Positions 1 through 10,570 are shown, counted from the first letter of the stretch. The stretch: 64,000 nt of DNA from Pseudogymnoascus destructans (GCF_001641265.1 NW_020167526.1:1054001-1118000), one strand, 5' to 3'. The notes: generated by a model not told the origin, from the letters alone. Numbers and translations: made by a program.

Positions 1-549
1 CTATAAGAGGAGAGGGAGGAGGAAGAGAGGTAGCGTTGCTACTGCCCTTGCTACTGTCGTTGTCGTTGTTGTCATTGTCATTGTCATTGTCATTGTTGTC
101 GTTGTTAGAGAGAGTGATTACTCTCTAGCGCTTTAGGGAGGGGGTGACAATATGCTACTCCTTCTTACACTATGTGTAACAGGTTGCCAACCATTACAGT
201 GCATTGTATATATAGTGTGTTATGCGTATTCCACTAAGCTAGAATACTATAGTCTTTTTGGCTTAGTAGGATGTAGCGCGAGAGTAACTATACATCGTTA
301 CACTATGTATAGGTCAAATCCTAGCGAAGGGAAAGGGGTCCTCTATGTCTGTGTTTACGAGCCCTTAAGCTTTCTTCCATGACCAAAGGACTTTAGCATC
401 ATCATTAATGACTTTGATCTAGTTGTTAATAACAGTGTTATACTCTAGGGAGCTCTCCTCCTACCTACTTCCTACTGCTACTAGCTCATCTTTCTGTGTT
501 GCTGTAAGAGATAGACTGTTGCTAATATTAACGTTGTTAACAACATCAA
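1..549. repeat. Transposon-relic DNA left of a Tc1-like element
   Basis: No intact gene is visible. Positions 60-110 are a short trinucleotide-rich tract (GTTGTC/ATTGTC). Positions about 172-305 are clearly similar, in the same orientation, to about 21583-21712, which is the 3' coding part of the decayed pogo transposase described at 20926-23607. The stretch is therefore probably another fragment of that family, ended on the right by the Tc1-like insertion at 550. Many stops occur in all frames. What lies at 306-549 is not recognised. Confidence 0.6.
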
Positions 550-551
550 TA

Positions 552-2006
552 CGGAGGTCGAGTTCAAAAGTCATGTCCTACGCTAAAAAACGCCACGTTG
601 CATTAATACAATTATTCACTCTCGGCCCTCCTTATACTCGTTCCCACCTTCAAGCTCAATAACTATCTTGATATGGCGGGGTATTCTCTCAATCCACGCC
701 TGGATTTGCGCTTGTGGGACGTCCTCCCAACAGCTCTCCCATGACTGTACCCCTTGCGGCCGGCTTTTTGGTGCCCCTTTTCGTGTTGTTCTTCTCTTCA
801 TCCACGGCCAACATGGTTCAATCATGTTTAAGTCAGGAGAGTTAGCACACCAGAATAGTCGATTAATATCGTGAATTGAGAATAGCCGCTCCTGGATATA
901 GTGACTATGTGACGGTGTATTGTCTTCTTGCACGACAGTCTGTGGCCGGTCTTTTCTGCACTCTTCTGCGAATGGGAATACCTTTGGAAGGAGAATCTTC
1001 TGTTGGTAGTGATACCAGTCTATCCCGCCTCCTTTCCCTCGAGTTAATTTTCCGTTTTTTTGATTCCATCTCCACTATGGTTTTGGTCCTGGTAAATTCT
1101 GTAGTCGCATCCGTTGAATCCCATTTGTAATTTCCCATTGCTCACGCATAATTGGCTCTAATTCCTTATTCATCTCTTGAACTTTTAATTCTGCTTCTTC
1201 TCTTTCTCGTTTGGTTTCTGGTATCCAACAGTGGCATGGCCCCTTCTTGTCATATGAGAAACATGCCCAAAACATGAACTCAGAGTATCCCTTCCACCAT
1301 TCTCGAATGCAAGATCGTAAAAATGCCTCTTCAACTTTCTGCCAAATCCAATATCCTCCCCGTCTATGGTTTAAAACAACAGAAGTTTCATCTGACCATA
1401 TGACATTTTTCCAATCCTCAAGTGTCCAATCTTTGTGGTCAAGGCACCACTTTAGCCATTGTTCTCTCATTCTCTTCATCAATCCAGGCTTCCTCGTCGG
1501 TTTCGTTTTCCGATATCCTGCTGTTTTCAAGATTCGCCATATGGTAGTTGAAAAAATATCGAAACTGTTGATACTAAGTTCCCCTGCAATATCAGCGCAA
1601 GTTTTCTCACGGCCATATCTATCTCTGCATACTTTCGAAACAGCCTGATTGACTGTTTCCTCTGTCTGTTTTCGAGGGCGTCCAGAGCGAGGGGCGTCTT
1701 CTAGCCATTCATCTTGGAGAGAGAATGGCATGTGGTTTGGGTCGAAACCACGCTCAATTGCCCGAGTGTAAATCCGGTTTATCTGTCGAGCAGATACTCC
1801 TGTCTTCTCAGCTACTTCAGCTGTTGTCTTCCCTCCGATAGGGGATTTTAAGGTCACGATAAGAGCCCGAGTTGAGAGACTTGTATTTGGCGCCATGATT
1901 TGAACGTTCACGTTTACGAGTCACAAAATGAGGGGTTCATAAGATTACCATTTTATGCAAGGCTTGGCACTACTAGCTCGGACACGACTTCTGAACTCGA
2001 CCTCCG
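552..2006 (-). mobile_element. Tc1-like DNA transposon, 1455 bp
   Basis: The element is bounded by imperfect terminal inverted repeats of about 26 bp with two mismatches. The left end begins CGGAGGTCGAGTTCA at 552 and the right end is its reverse complement, ending at 2006. Both ends abut a TA dinucleotide (550-551 and 2007-2008), the expected Tc1/mariner target-site duplication. The only gene inside is a transposase on the minus strand with one internal stop. Intact ends and a single lesion suggest a fairly young copy that could still be mobilised in trans. Confidence 0.88.
616..1896 (-). pseudogene. Tc1-family transposase with one in-frame stop
   Basis: The frame reads from the ATG at 1896 down to 616 (426 codons before the terminal stop) and is broken only by a TAG at 1075-1077, after the residues NLPGPKP. 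Visible parts, in order: a homeodomain-like helix-turn-helix N-terminus with a basic GRPRKQ linker; the first catalytic Asp in VIWSDET; then, past the stop, the second Asp in QEDNTPSH; and the third acidic residue in SPDLNMIEPCW. This is the DDE arrangement of Tc1 transposases, which cut and paste at TA. The length fits fungal members of the family. The residues after the stop (WRW) are aromatic, so the stop may be a former Trp codon (TGG to TAG). Without readthrough the catalytic core is lost. Confidence 0.85.
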
Positions 2007-2798
2007 TATCAGCATATAGGTTCCTAAGTGGGCTTAGAGAGGGTGGAAGGAAGTCACTAGGGCTAGTTACTTAGCCCCAATTCACATTATTTGTAGCCAT
2101 AGTTAGTATATAGAGAGTATAACTATAGATAATATATATATTATCTTACGTCGTTAGAGTAGAGCCTCTGCTAAGGCTGGCTCTACTTTTTTACACTAAT
2201 CTACATGTAGGCATGTCTAGGTATGACCTTACAGAGCATAATTATGCTACGTGAGGACATACTTACATATGCTTGGCAGCAAGGTGGCGCCCGCTGGCAT
2301 GGGGGTATTACAGGAGCTAGAGGGGGTTGTGCAGATCTTACTGCTAACGGTATGTAATCATGTTATGTTCTCCCAGCTGAAACCCTCTAATAGAGGATTT
2401 CCATAATTATTTTAACAATCATACGACGCGAAAGAGAATAACACGAGGACACGAAGAGCAACGTAACATTCCTCAATTAATAGGGGCTTCTAATTGGACT
2501 ACTCTACTACGTACAGGGGTAGCGACGATCATCACCCTACACGAGTACGTCGCCTACCCCAAAATGGCATAAATCGAGGCTGAGCAATGGAATACAACAA
2601 AGAGTCATACTCGAGTCGAGGTAAAGAGATGGGATCATGGCACTTATACTGGCCATTTTCGGGGGCAGGTGGCTTTGTCCCAATATCTCTTTCGTTATTC
2701 ACATATTATATTTGAGGCCAAGCGGGTAAAGAAAGTGATTCTTGAAGCACATATTGCTACATTTTAAAATCGTTTGTGGCGCAGATACTGAAAATCAA
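2007..2798. other. Intergenic, no gene seen
   Basis: AT-rich stretches such as the TATATAT run near 2130-2145 are followed by ordinary-looking DNA. Some short direct similarity to transposon-like tracts is possible, but no frame is convincing. The ADP-ribosyltransferase gene frame stays open back to 2742 without an ATG, so an extra upstream exon joining near the CAG at 2778-2780 cannot be excluded. Confidence 0.4.
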
Positions 2799-4394
2799 AT
2801 GCCTATATTTAGCGACGAGGAGCTCGTGGAGCTCAGTCTCCTCCGCGCCAACGAGATTGATGAGCTCGTTAAACACGGCCTGATCGATGCCTCCCACCGG
2901 TTCGACGAAGACCTCCTTGGTATCCTTGTCTTATCATACCCAGAACTAACGATCTCGCTGCACACCGGGCCAACATACCCCGCCGAGCAGCTACAAGTCG
3001 AGATTGAGAATATCTCGCTGCCTCGTCGTGCCGTGGACGAGCTGCGCAATGCAACACGGGAGATAGTGGCACGGGATGCAGATACGAACAACTATGAGGG
3101 ATGGGGCAGAAGAGCTCATAGTGGTGATTTTGGGGTTTTTGAATTTGAAATGACCGCATTTCACGTGGCCCGGAGGGCCTTTGAGCACCTCGAGAGTTAT
3201 CGAGACTCGATTATGGCACCCCGAGAAGAAAGCGAGGAGGATCGAGCAGGTGCCAAGTATGCTGTATCAAACATTGTTAAGACAGCTATGAACTAACCTA
3301 GAAACAGGTTTAAAAATGACCTAGTCTCTGACAAGGGTATCGACTTATCATCTATCACCATCGACAGAAAGGCATCCGATGTCCTGGGTAAATTGCCAGA
3401 TGAGATCTGCTCCCTCGTCCCCCCTTTCTTCCGGATACTGCATGTGGAGAGCGTCCTCCGTAATAATCTCTATTCCAAATTTCTAGCACGCCAAAACGAG
3501 ATCCGCGACCAACTTTCGGCACTGCCACGGGCTGAGCTCATGGCCTGCATCTACAAGAATAAAAACACTAGGCGTGACACGGTCGAGGAGCTAGTCGAGC
3601 ATATCGCCGCTCCGAAACTTACCTTCCACGGCACCAGCAACAGTTTCGTCCCCTCCATCGTACAGAACGGTTTTCTCGCGCCGGGCGCCATAAACCCCAC
3701 GAGCGGCGAAGCGCTTCCCGTGCGCTGCGGAAGTACCTACGGCCGCGGTATCTACTCCTCTCCTTCGGCCGAGTTCTCTCTCTCCTATTCCGGCTCCGAG
3801 GCTCAACCCACTGCACCAGACGGCTTCTGGGGCTTGAAGCTGCTCGTCTGCGCAACGCTCATGGGCCGCTCGGCACAGATGCTCCATGACGACCAGTGGT
3901 GGACGCGGAGTGAGCCATATCCAGGCGCCCATAGCCACGTCGGCAATGGGTACGAATACGTCGTATTCAACAGCGCCCAAATACTGCCGTGCTACGTAAT
4001 TCACCTTGACTGGGGAGTAGATAGCAGGCATTTCTTCGCGGATATACTCGAGGACAAGGCAAGCTTTGTAGCAAAGGCAAAACAGCACCCGAAGCTCTTG
4101 AACGAGCCGATGGCGCCTGGGGATAGGCAGCGGGCGAAGGAGGCGCTGGTCGCCAAGGCCTCGAAGTATTTCCCGTACGGGTATGGACCGGCGACAGGGA
4201 CGTCATTTGTGGTTGAGGACGTAGGTGAGGTGGACGAGGATGAGGAGGATTATGGGGAGTACCAGCGTGACAGGATCGATAAGACGCATGAAGAGAGCAA
4301 CTTTTGGAAGTGGAGTGATAACCCCGCGGGGTCGGAGATGGACGAGTACACCCGCGCGCGGCTTGGGAAGATAAGGGGGAGGAATAAAGATTAG
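2799..4394 (+). CDS. RWD domain plus PARP-type ADP-ribosyltransferase, two exons
   Basis: Predicted 514-aa protein from exons 2799-3256 and 3308-4394. The 51-nt intron (3257-3307) has a GTATGC donor, CTAAC branch site (3293-3297) and CAG acceptor, and it removes an in-frame TAA at 3294. Residues about 1-150 look like an RWD domain: an acidic N-terminal helix (SDEELVELSLLRANEIDEL), strands, then a YPAEQLQVEIENISLP segment matching the YPxxxP region. Residues about 255-385 are a PARP-like catalytic fold: FHGT (His about 260), GSTYGRGIYSS (Tyr about 302) and YEYVVFNSAQILPCY (Glu about 369), so the H-Y-E triad of NAD-dependent ADP-ribosyl transfer seems intact. The C-terminus is acidic. RWD domains usually mediate protein contacts, often in ubiquitin-like or GCN2-type pathways; the target here is unknown. 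The first ATG in frame is at 2799. Confidence 0.8.
3257..3307 (+). other. Spliceosomal intron in the RWD-ADP-ribosyltransferase gene
   Basis: Donor GTATGC, branch site CTAAC and acceptor CAG are all present in 51 nt. Removal joins AA of one codon to G, giving Lys, and keeps the frame. Because the length is a multiple of three, retention would truncate the protein at the TAA inside the intron and give an RWD-only product. Confidence 0.8.
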
Positions 4395-4532
4395 ACGGCC
4401 AGTATAAAGTCTGGATAAGGTTTTGAATAACAGTCACCTAGGTAAAAGGACAGTCTTCAAAATCTATTTCTCATTTGAGGTATTTATAGCAAATATGAAT
4501 AAATTCGCTTATTGTCAATATATACTACTTGT
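4395..4532. other. Convergent 3' spacer
   Basis: A 138-nt AT-rich gap separates two convergent genes. It must hold both 3' ends, and AATAAA-like motifs (for example the AATAAA at 4499-4504 on the plus strand) are present. Confidence 0.4.
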
Positions 4533-6506
4533 TCAACCACGTCCATCATCCCGCCTCCTCGCAGGCCTCTCCTTTGCATCCTTTAAAATCTCATCATAAA
4601 AGCTATAGAACGATGTATCCCTCCTCACTATCCCTTGGTCGTGTTTGGCTTCTTCTCCACGCGAATTCGGCCGCCTTCTGTTATCGGATCCCCTAATCAA
4701 TGACCCCCGCCTTCCTCTCCCCGCCAAATCCTCGTCGCCCACTATCGTCGGTATGGTTTCCTTTGGTTTCTCTTCTCGCGCAACATTATCAGAAAGCGCG
4801 GTTTCGGCCGTGTTATTGTATGCCACGCGCAGATCGGAGGGGTTCCACTCGTCTTGCGGCCCCCTCGGCGTCGATTCTAGATTCTTTCTCCTCACGAGGC
4901 GATTTTTAGTGCGCAGAGACATCGCAGTTTGTAACACGCTCTGCACCTCGGCCTCCTGGCTCGTATATACTGGCGACTCGTCCACTCTCGCACGGTGCTC
5001 CACGGATGGAAGTCGTAGCTCAAGGGCACTTTCACTGGTCTGCGCCTTCGCGTTCTTGGTCGGTATTTGCGGCAGCGGAATCGTCGGCGCCGGGCCGGGG
5101 TCTTGACCAAATATACTCACTGGCTTCCTGGGTTTTGTTGCACTGTTTGGAGTTGGCAGTTGGTTAGTGTTGTTTTCAAACCCACAGTTTTTAGCAGCTA
5201 CCTTCACAATCCTCAGCGGTAGTATCGGCTCGATCTCTCCATCAAAGGGGAAGTCTACGTACCTCGTGACAGGCCTCTTGAATTCTTCCTCGCAGTTTGA
5301 GCACAATCCTCTTGGCCCTGCTGGGCATTTCCTCTTGCACAACCTGCACACAACCTCTGCATCCATCCACACACCCTTATTCTCCGGGATCGGTCGTCTT
5401 CTGCAAGCAACCCCGGAGGAATCGAGGCAGAGATCGGAACTGTGGATTGAGGACGTGAAACTAGAAACGGGGCTTAGAATTGTTTCTGTATGATGGAAGG
5501 GTGGTGGAAGAGGCTCCCCTATGCAGTAGAAGCTTTCGTCATCATCGTCGGGGTAGATGGCATCGTTGCCGCGATGGGAGAAGCTATGAACTGTCTTCTC
5601 GGCACTGCGGCGGATGGCGGAGGTAATCGTTCTCCTTGTCGAATCGAGGAGGTCGGCGGAGAAAGCTAGGCTTGAGAGGGCGGAACGGCGGTGACCACCC
5701 TCGGGGAGGCCGGCTGAATTTGCATTGTTCGAAAGTGCAGGGTGATGAGGGACTGCAAGGCGGTTTGCGCTGTTGTGGGAATAGGGAGGTATGGATGTGT
5801 ATTTGTGTTGTGGGGATACAGAAGAGGAAAAATTGGGAGGGGAGATCTCGGGGGGGTTCCAGAAGGATGTGCCAATGGGCCCAGATATGGTGGCCCAGGT
5901 AAGTGGATGCGGTCTTGCTGATGCCCGAAGGTTTTCCAACACAGACTTGGATGGGGGAATGACACGCTCCAATTCTCCCAAGACGATTGCCGCGTGTTTT
6001 TGGCGCATGTCTGCGACAGAAGGCTCATCCCCATTTGGATATAATGAATATCTTCTGGGAGAGCCGCCCCCTGCCCCGGAGTGGTTCTCGCGCCCGAAAC
6101 TACCACCACCCGGTAACCTCGGGGCTGAGGACTCCCGTGAGCCGCCTGGGTAATTGCCTGGCGGGCTTTGGAATATGGCATTGCTGGGTGGCAGAGTCAG
6201 GTCAGATGGCCTTCGTCTTTGCTTGTGCCGTCTTCTACCTCTCTCCTTCTCAGCCTGCTTCTCTGCTTGAATGACTCCTGGCCATAGGTCATCTCGCAGG
6301 GAATTTTTATGAGTCCTGAATCGTCTTTTTGACCCTACTTGTATGATTTGCGAGGGATATGGCTTCATATCGATGAACCCTTGTTTGGAATTTCCATATA
6401 ATCTTTCTCGAAGGTAGTCTCTAGCCAACTGTGTAGCCGAGCCAGGACCAGGTTCGGCCCTGCCACTCCCATATGACGCACTATGATTTTTTAATTTTGA
6501 TGACAT
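4533..6506 (-). CDS. Conserved-looking hypothetical protein with a zinc-ribbon-like motif
   Basis: Single-exon frame of 657 aa, starting at the ATG at 6506 (MSSKLKNHS); an in-frame GTG three codons upstream is not a likely start. The N-terminus is basic (KRRFRTHKNSLRDDLW, later a GRRRHKQRRR patch that could act as a nuclear localisation signal). The middle is long and disordered, rich in Ser and Pro. At about residues 385-405 a Cys cluster reads CRLCKRKC then CSNCEEEF, a Cx2C...Cx2C spacing that could bind one zinc, followed by a short ordered-looking stretch (TRYVDFPFDGEIEPI). The C-terminus is charged and disordered. I do not recognise a named family. Composition and regulated-looking Ser-rich segments suggest a nuclear or signalling scaffold, which is inference only. 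Confidence 0.75.
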   Translation of the reverse strand: MSSKLKNHSASYGSGRAEPGPGSATQLARDYLRERLYGNSKQGFIDMKPYPSQIIQVGSKRRFRTHKNSLRDDLWPGVIQAEKQAEKERGRRRHKQRRRPSDLTLPPSNAIFQSPPGNYPGGSRESSAPRLPGGGSFGRENHSGAGGGSPRRYSLYPNGDEPSVADMRQKHAAIVLGELERVIPPSKSVLENLRASARPHPLTWATISGPIGTSFWNPPEISPPNFSSSVSPQHKYTSIPPYSHNSANRLAVPHHPALSNNANSAGLPEGGHRRSALSSLAFSADLLDSTRRTITSAIRRSAEKTVHSFSHRGNDAIYPDDDDESFYCIGEPLPPPFHHTETILSPVSSFTSSIHSSDLCLDSSGVACRRRPIPENKGVWMDAEVVCRLCKRKCPAGPRGLCSNCEEEFKRPVTRYVDFPFDGEIEPILPLRIVKVAAKNCGFENNTNQLPTPNSATKPRKPVSIFGQDPGPAPTIPLPQIPTKNAKAQTSESALELRLPSVEHRARVDESPVYTSQEAEVQSVLQTAMSLRTKNRLVRRKNLESTPRGPQDEWNPSDLRVAYNNTAETALSDNVAREEKPKETIPTIVGDEDLAGRGRRGSLIRGSDNRRRPNSRGEEAKHDQGIVRRDTSFYSFYDEILKDAKERPARRRDDGRG

Positions 6507-7193
6507 TTTTTCCACGTTTTCTCAGTTGAGATATGCGGCTTTGGTGTAAAGTGATGTGTTGTGATTATTGTTAGGTTTTATTTCGCAAGAACTTCTGTGG
6601 AAGCGCAGAACAGGAAACGGTCATTATATAAGGAAACGGGGGATGAGAAAAGGACAAAAAGAAGACTTGGTGACTATAAAAGAAAGGAATCAAACTTGAA
6701 GGTCTTTGTGCTTTTTCTGCAAAGAATCAAAGGGCCATTGTCTGATGTTTGTCTCGTCCCTTATACACATTGTTTGGAAGACATCGGGTGGTTGTGGTTG
6801 TGACTGGAAGTGTTTGTTCTGAAAATAGACGTCTTTGATTCGAATATCCGCATGAATAAAAATGTCTTGCCATGTGCCCCATTGGAACTTCAACAAAGAA
6901 ATTGGTGGCAGGAAATAATATTGGCACCACATCCTTACCACATGGGGGTATGCTGCATGCTCAGGAACGAGCTGGTGCACCCGTAAAAACCCTTATAAAC
7001 TCAGCCATATATATATAAAATGTGTGTCATTGGCGTAGGTATTGATAGCGGCGACTATTCCATTGTCTATAAATGTTGTTTATGTAAAGTCCCTTCTTTC
7101 ATGGGTCGTGGAGTATCGTGTATATATGTATGAAACCTCTGCGCCCCGTTCTTTGAAGTCGAGAATCTGTCTCGCTTCTATGTCGTTAATGTA
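6507..7193. other. Intergenic, no gene seen
   Basis: About 690 nt between the start of the minus-strand zinc-ribbon-like gene and the stop of the minus-strand CobW gene. It should contain the promoter of the former and the 3' untranslated region of the latter. Short open frames here have no coding character. Confidence 0.5.
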
Positions 7194-8300
7194 TCAAGCA
7201 ATCTTCTCAACCTTTAATAACCCCTTATCTTGCCCTTCCAAGCCAACAAACCCATCGTTTTCTATCCTCTTCTTCCATTTCGTACTCTCATATCTCGCTA
7301 AAATGATGGTCATGCGAAGTATAACGCCGTCACTAGATTCGTGTTCATCGACCCCTTCTGGTACTGGTGTGCATGTCCACCTCCCAAAAGCCCAGTTGAG
7401 AATGTATCTTGATGGCCCACTTGCTGCTTCGGTGACCGCAACATCCGCATCAGATCCGGGAATTGGCCTGGCTGCAGTAAAAAGTGCCTTTATGCGGTAT
7501 ACTTCATCCTTCGGCGCTCTTTGCAGTAATTTCGTGAGATTAATTGTGTCCACAGTTGTATCACTCTCTCCAGATGTCAGCGTCACTGACAGAACTTCAA
7601 CCTCACTTTGGTGATGTTCTTTGTTCGTGCCTCCATGGCTATGTGCATGCTCTGAAGTCTCCTCACCGAGCTCCCTTGCCAAGCTAACATCAATGCCAAA
7701 TATAACGCCTTGCGGCACGCTTCCTTTGTCACTCTTGACCCAAGCAACTTCCACACCCTCCATATCTCCCAGCCTATCAAGGCACTCGTCGAATCTCCTT
7801 TCTCCGGCCGCTTCCCATTTATTAAACACAATCAGATCCGTGAATTTCGCCTGCAGCTTCGCGGTATAACTCGTATCTTCGTAGCCCTTCCAGTTCTCAA
7901 CATCGATGACGGTCACCACACCATCAAGCGCATATCGACCTTTCGTCTCCCGCGCCAGCCTATTCACCTCCATGGCCAGTGTCGCGGGAAAAGCAGAGCC
8001 AGAAGTCTCAATGACAACGCGATCAAGGCCTGGTACGGATTCGCGCAGCTCCTCTAGCGCTGGGCCGAGCTGCCCGACAAGGTTGCAGCATATGCAGCCA
8101 TTCAGCATTTCCCGGACGCCAGAGATTGCATTGGAAGAGGCGAGCTGCGAGTCGATTGCTAGATCGCCGAACTCGTTCTTGAGCAGCGCCAGCTTGTAGT
8201 CGGGGTTGAGAGCTTTGAGCTGGGGGATCAGGGAGAGAAGTAGCGTGGTTTTGCCACTTCCTAGGAACCCCGTCACGAGAGTTATGGGGATGGGCGCCAT
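7194..8300 (-). CDS. CobW/COG0523-family GTPase, probable metal chaperone
   Basis: Intronless 368-aa protein with its ATG at 8300. Motifs in order: Walker A GFLGSGKTT (residues 11-19), the family hallmark CICC (residues 69-72, in NGCICCNL) which binds metal, an ETSG switch segment, and FNKWE (about residue 158) in the position of the guanine-specificity NKxD motif. Residues about 218-235 are His-rich (EHAHSHGG, then EHHQ), a typical extra metal-binding loop. The C-terminal CobW domain follows (IKALF, GPSRYILNWAFGRW). Known relatives hand zinc, cobalt or other metals to client enzymes with GTP hydrolysis. The short CPELVPI-like N-terminal tail of the ZNG1 zinc transferases is not visible, so the metal and client are open. 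NKWE departs from the usual NKxD. Confidence 0.88.
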   Translation of the reverse strand: MAPIPITLVTGFLGSGKTTLLLSLIPQLKALNPDYKLALLKNEFGDLAIDSQLASSNAISGVREMLNGCICCNLVGQLGPALEELRESVPGLDRVVIETSGSAFPATLAMEVNRLARETKGRYALDGVVTVIDVENWKGYEDTSYTAKLQAKFTDLIVFNKWEAAGERRFDECLDRLGDMEGVEVAWVKSDKGSVPQGVIFGIDVSLARELGEETSEHAHSHGGTNKEHHQSEVEVLSVTLTSGESDTTVDTINLTKLLQRAPKDEVYRIKALFTAARPIPGSDADVAVTEAASGPSRYILNWAFGRWTCTPVPEGVDEHESSDGVILRMTIILARYESTKWKKRIENDGFVGLEGQDKGLLKVEKIA

Positions 8301-10570
8301 TGTAAGTTGCTCAGAGTATACTGATGTAGAAAGATCTTCAGCCGTGGAACTTGGTGGGGGAACTTTGGCGGGGGAAGTTGATCTCGATAGGATCTTATCT
8401 AATCTATTTGTTATCGCCAGATACCAACGTCATTGGTTGCATCGCAGCTGCACCAAACCACAAAGGGGTCCATCAGCCTTTAGATGGCATACTCGTCGTT
8501 GCTATTGTGGCTACAGGTGTGTTCTAGCTATATTGAAACTTCATTTCAGGTAAATATACATTCTTGCAAAAAGCCAGGTGGGTTTGGATCTTTACGACCA
8601 TGACCGGTCTCAATCCTATATGTGACGTCACCTCCAGCGAAGCTCGAGGTGTATCTTCCATGCAGTGAAGGACAGTTGCTACCTCTTAATTATACCGTGC
8701 AGAGCAACGTGTGAAATGTGAGTAGCGATGACTCCCACCAAGACCGGTTGCTAATCTGTTGGCTCTACAGAGTCCGAAAATGTCCCGCCAGCCATGCACC
8801 GTCGAGTGCCTTAGGTCTACTGCATCGGAAGCTACCCATACTGTTGCTGAAATACTTGATCCGTAGAAGAGCGCCTCGAAATGGAGACAAGAAGAACCCC
8901 TAGACGGTTCTCGAAGACTTCCGTCGCAAGACAAGGACTATAAGAAGCAGTTAGATGGGGCTGCAACAAATGAACGAAGGAGTCGGGAAGAAAGCATTGT
9001 AGAAAAAGGTAACTAAACCCACAGGTGGAACGATAGCTGTATATGTGCTGACCACCAACACAGCGGCGTCCTACATTCCTGGGGTTTCGATAGTCCAATC
9101 TGCAATCCAAGGCAAGCACGGGGCATCAACGAGCGAAGCGAAGGTTGAAGATGTTGGGAAGCCTCTAACAAGGCCCGCAAATGACGTCCAAGTTGAAGAG
9201 TTCTTAAAAGAACAATGTAGAAGCAGGAGTACAGATGAAGACACACCAAAACCAGACGAAGGTTAGGGCTAGATATAATTATCAACAAACGAGTGCGGCC
9301 GCTGAAGTTCGTATTTTTGCCATGGGGCATTATGAGGTGTTATGAGACATGTAAGAGCATTTATATTTCTTTATGGCTACCTATTCCATCTAAAAGTCCG
9401 AATAGGGACTGCAGAAGGATTACGTATAAACAGCGACTATAATCAAAAGAAAGATTCCCTAGTTACGCATTGGTTATTGTTTATTATCGTTTATTGAGAA
9501 GCAGTTACGACCTTATGATGTCTCAGTCGACGTTTCTGTTTTTTGATGATTCCCATGAGGCAATACAAGAAATGTTTTTATTGCACCTTCTTTGGCTATG
9601 AGTAAGCTTTGCGAGGAAGGAGCTACTTGACCAACGATGAGCAACCTTGGTCCCTTCATCGTATTGTCGCGTGGACTGGGAAGAGTGTGCAGACATGAAG
9701 AAGGAAATTCTGATGGACCAAAACTTCTGTGGACTTGGCGAGCAGATTTATCCAGGGTGGATGGGAGTACATGGGATCCTTATACCTCCAGTTGTTCAAC
9801 ATTAGCCGATGTTCATAATTGAACCGTTGTGTACGATCTCACAAGCTTCACCGAACCGATCACCCACCAAGCCTTGCCAGAACTGGGTAGGTTACCAACA
9901 CCCCTTCAGCATCTCATCTTCATTACCGTACTTCAAGCTGCCAATCTAATACTCGCAGCACTCTCGCAAATGCCCCTGTATGACTGCGATCCCATGGATC
10001 TCCCAATGACCTCTGAGCGGGCTGAGCAATTGGGAAAACTACCTCGACCATGAGAAACAAGCAGAGCTCGATGCTTCCACCTACGAAGAAAGCGAAAATG
10101 AGTCACAAGAGCAGCTCCTTGGGTGGTGAGTGGCTCGCGCTTGAGTAGATTGATTTCAGAACACCCAGACCCAAGTGGTGGCAGCGGGAGGAGCGTCTGA
10201 TATTGGTGTAGCTGAGCGGAAGGCGCGCGAGGCGGGCTCGGTGACCGGCTAGGAGTTAGTGATGTCTCGATGGATGCAAAGGAGAAGGAGCGAATGATGC
10301 AGCATCCACTACGACTAGTATGGCCGTAGCTGCCGAAAACCCAACATCTCCCTCCATTGATGGTGCAATCCACTGAGCTGAGAGAACACAAAGAACGAAG
10401 ATTCAAACAAGTTCCCCAGCATCTTTTTCAACAATCTGCAAACGGGGCCCTTTCATAAAGCGAGAATCCGATAGTGACTATACTAAGCTGCCAGAGGGAA
10501 GACCCATCGAGCCTGCGGATATAGTGGTTGAGGAACTCAAACAGAACCGCGCGCGAAATATTAACCCACG
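8301..10570. other. Mostly intergenic; scattered exon-like fragments
   Basis: No complete gene is supported. Two fragments look coding. One is at about 9045-9266. The other is at about 10376-10570, where an open frame reads through KLPEGRPIEPADIVVEEL and stops at the ATGA that starts the next gene. A well-formed intron signal (GTGAGT donor at 8718, GCTAATC branch, CTACAG acceptor at 8770) also sits here. They could be pieces of one or two degenerate or heavily spliced genes; I could not connect them into a consistent model. Confidence 0.4.
9045..9266 (+). CDS. Possible 3' exon of a small gene
   Basis: The frame ends ...KPLTRPANDVQVEEFLKEQ...TPKPDEG and stops at 9264-9266. The RPxxDVQVEEFL pattern resembles the C-terminal part of short, disordered proteins common in filamentous ascomycetes; this is a memory of the pattern, not a database match. 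No ATG starts it, so it would need upstream exons, for which the intron at 8718-8770 is a candidate. It may equally be a relic. Confidence 0.3.
   Translation: MLTTNTAASYIPGVSIVQSAIQGKHGASTSEAKVEDVGKPLTRPANDVQVEEFLKEQCRSRSTDEDTPKPDEG

Noticed and set aside
616..1138. Frameshifts in the Tc1 transposase
   Set aside because: Several overlapping frames suggested frameshifts, but translating straight through the TAG at 1075 in the original frame gives all conserved blocks. There is one stop and no frameshift.
3294..3296. Nonsense mutation splitting the RWD and ADP-ribosyltransferase parts
   Set aside because: The TAA lies inside a well-formed 51-nt intron whose removal restores one frame, so two genes or a pseudogene are not needed.
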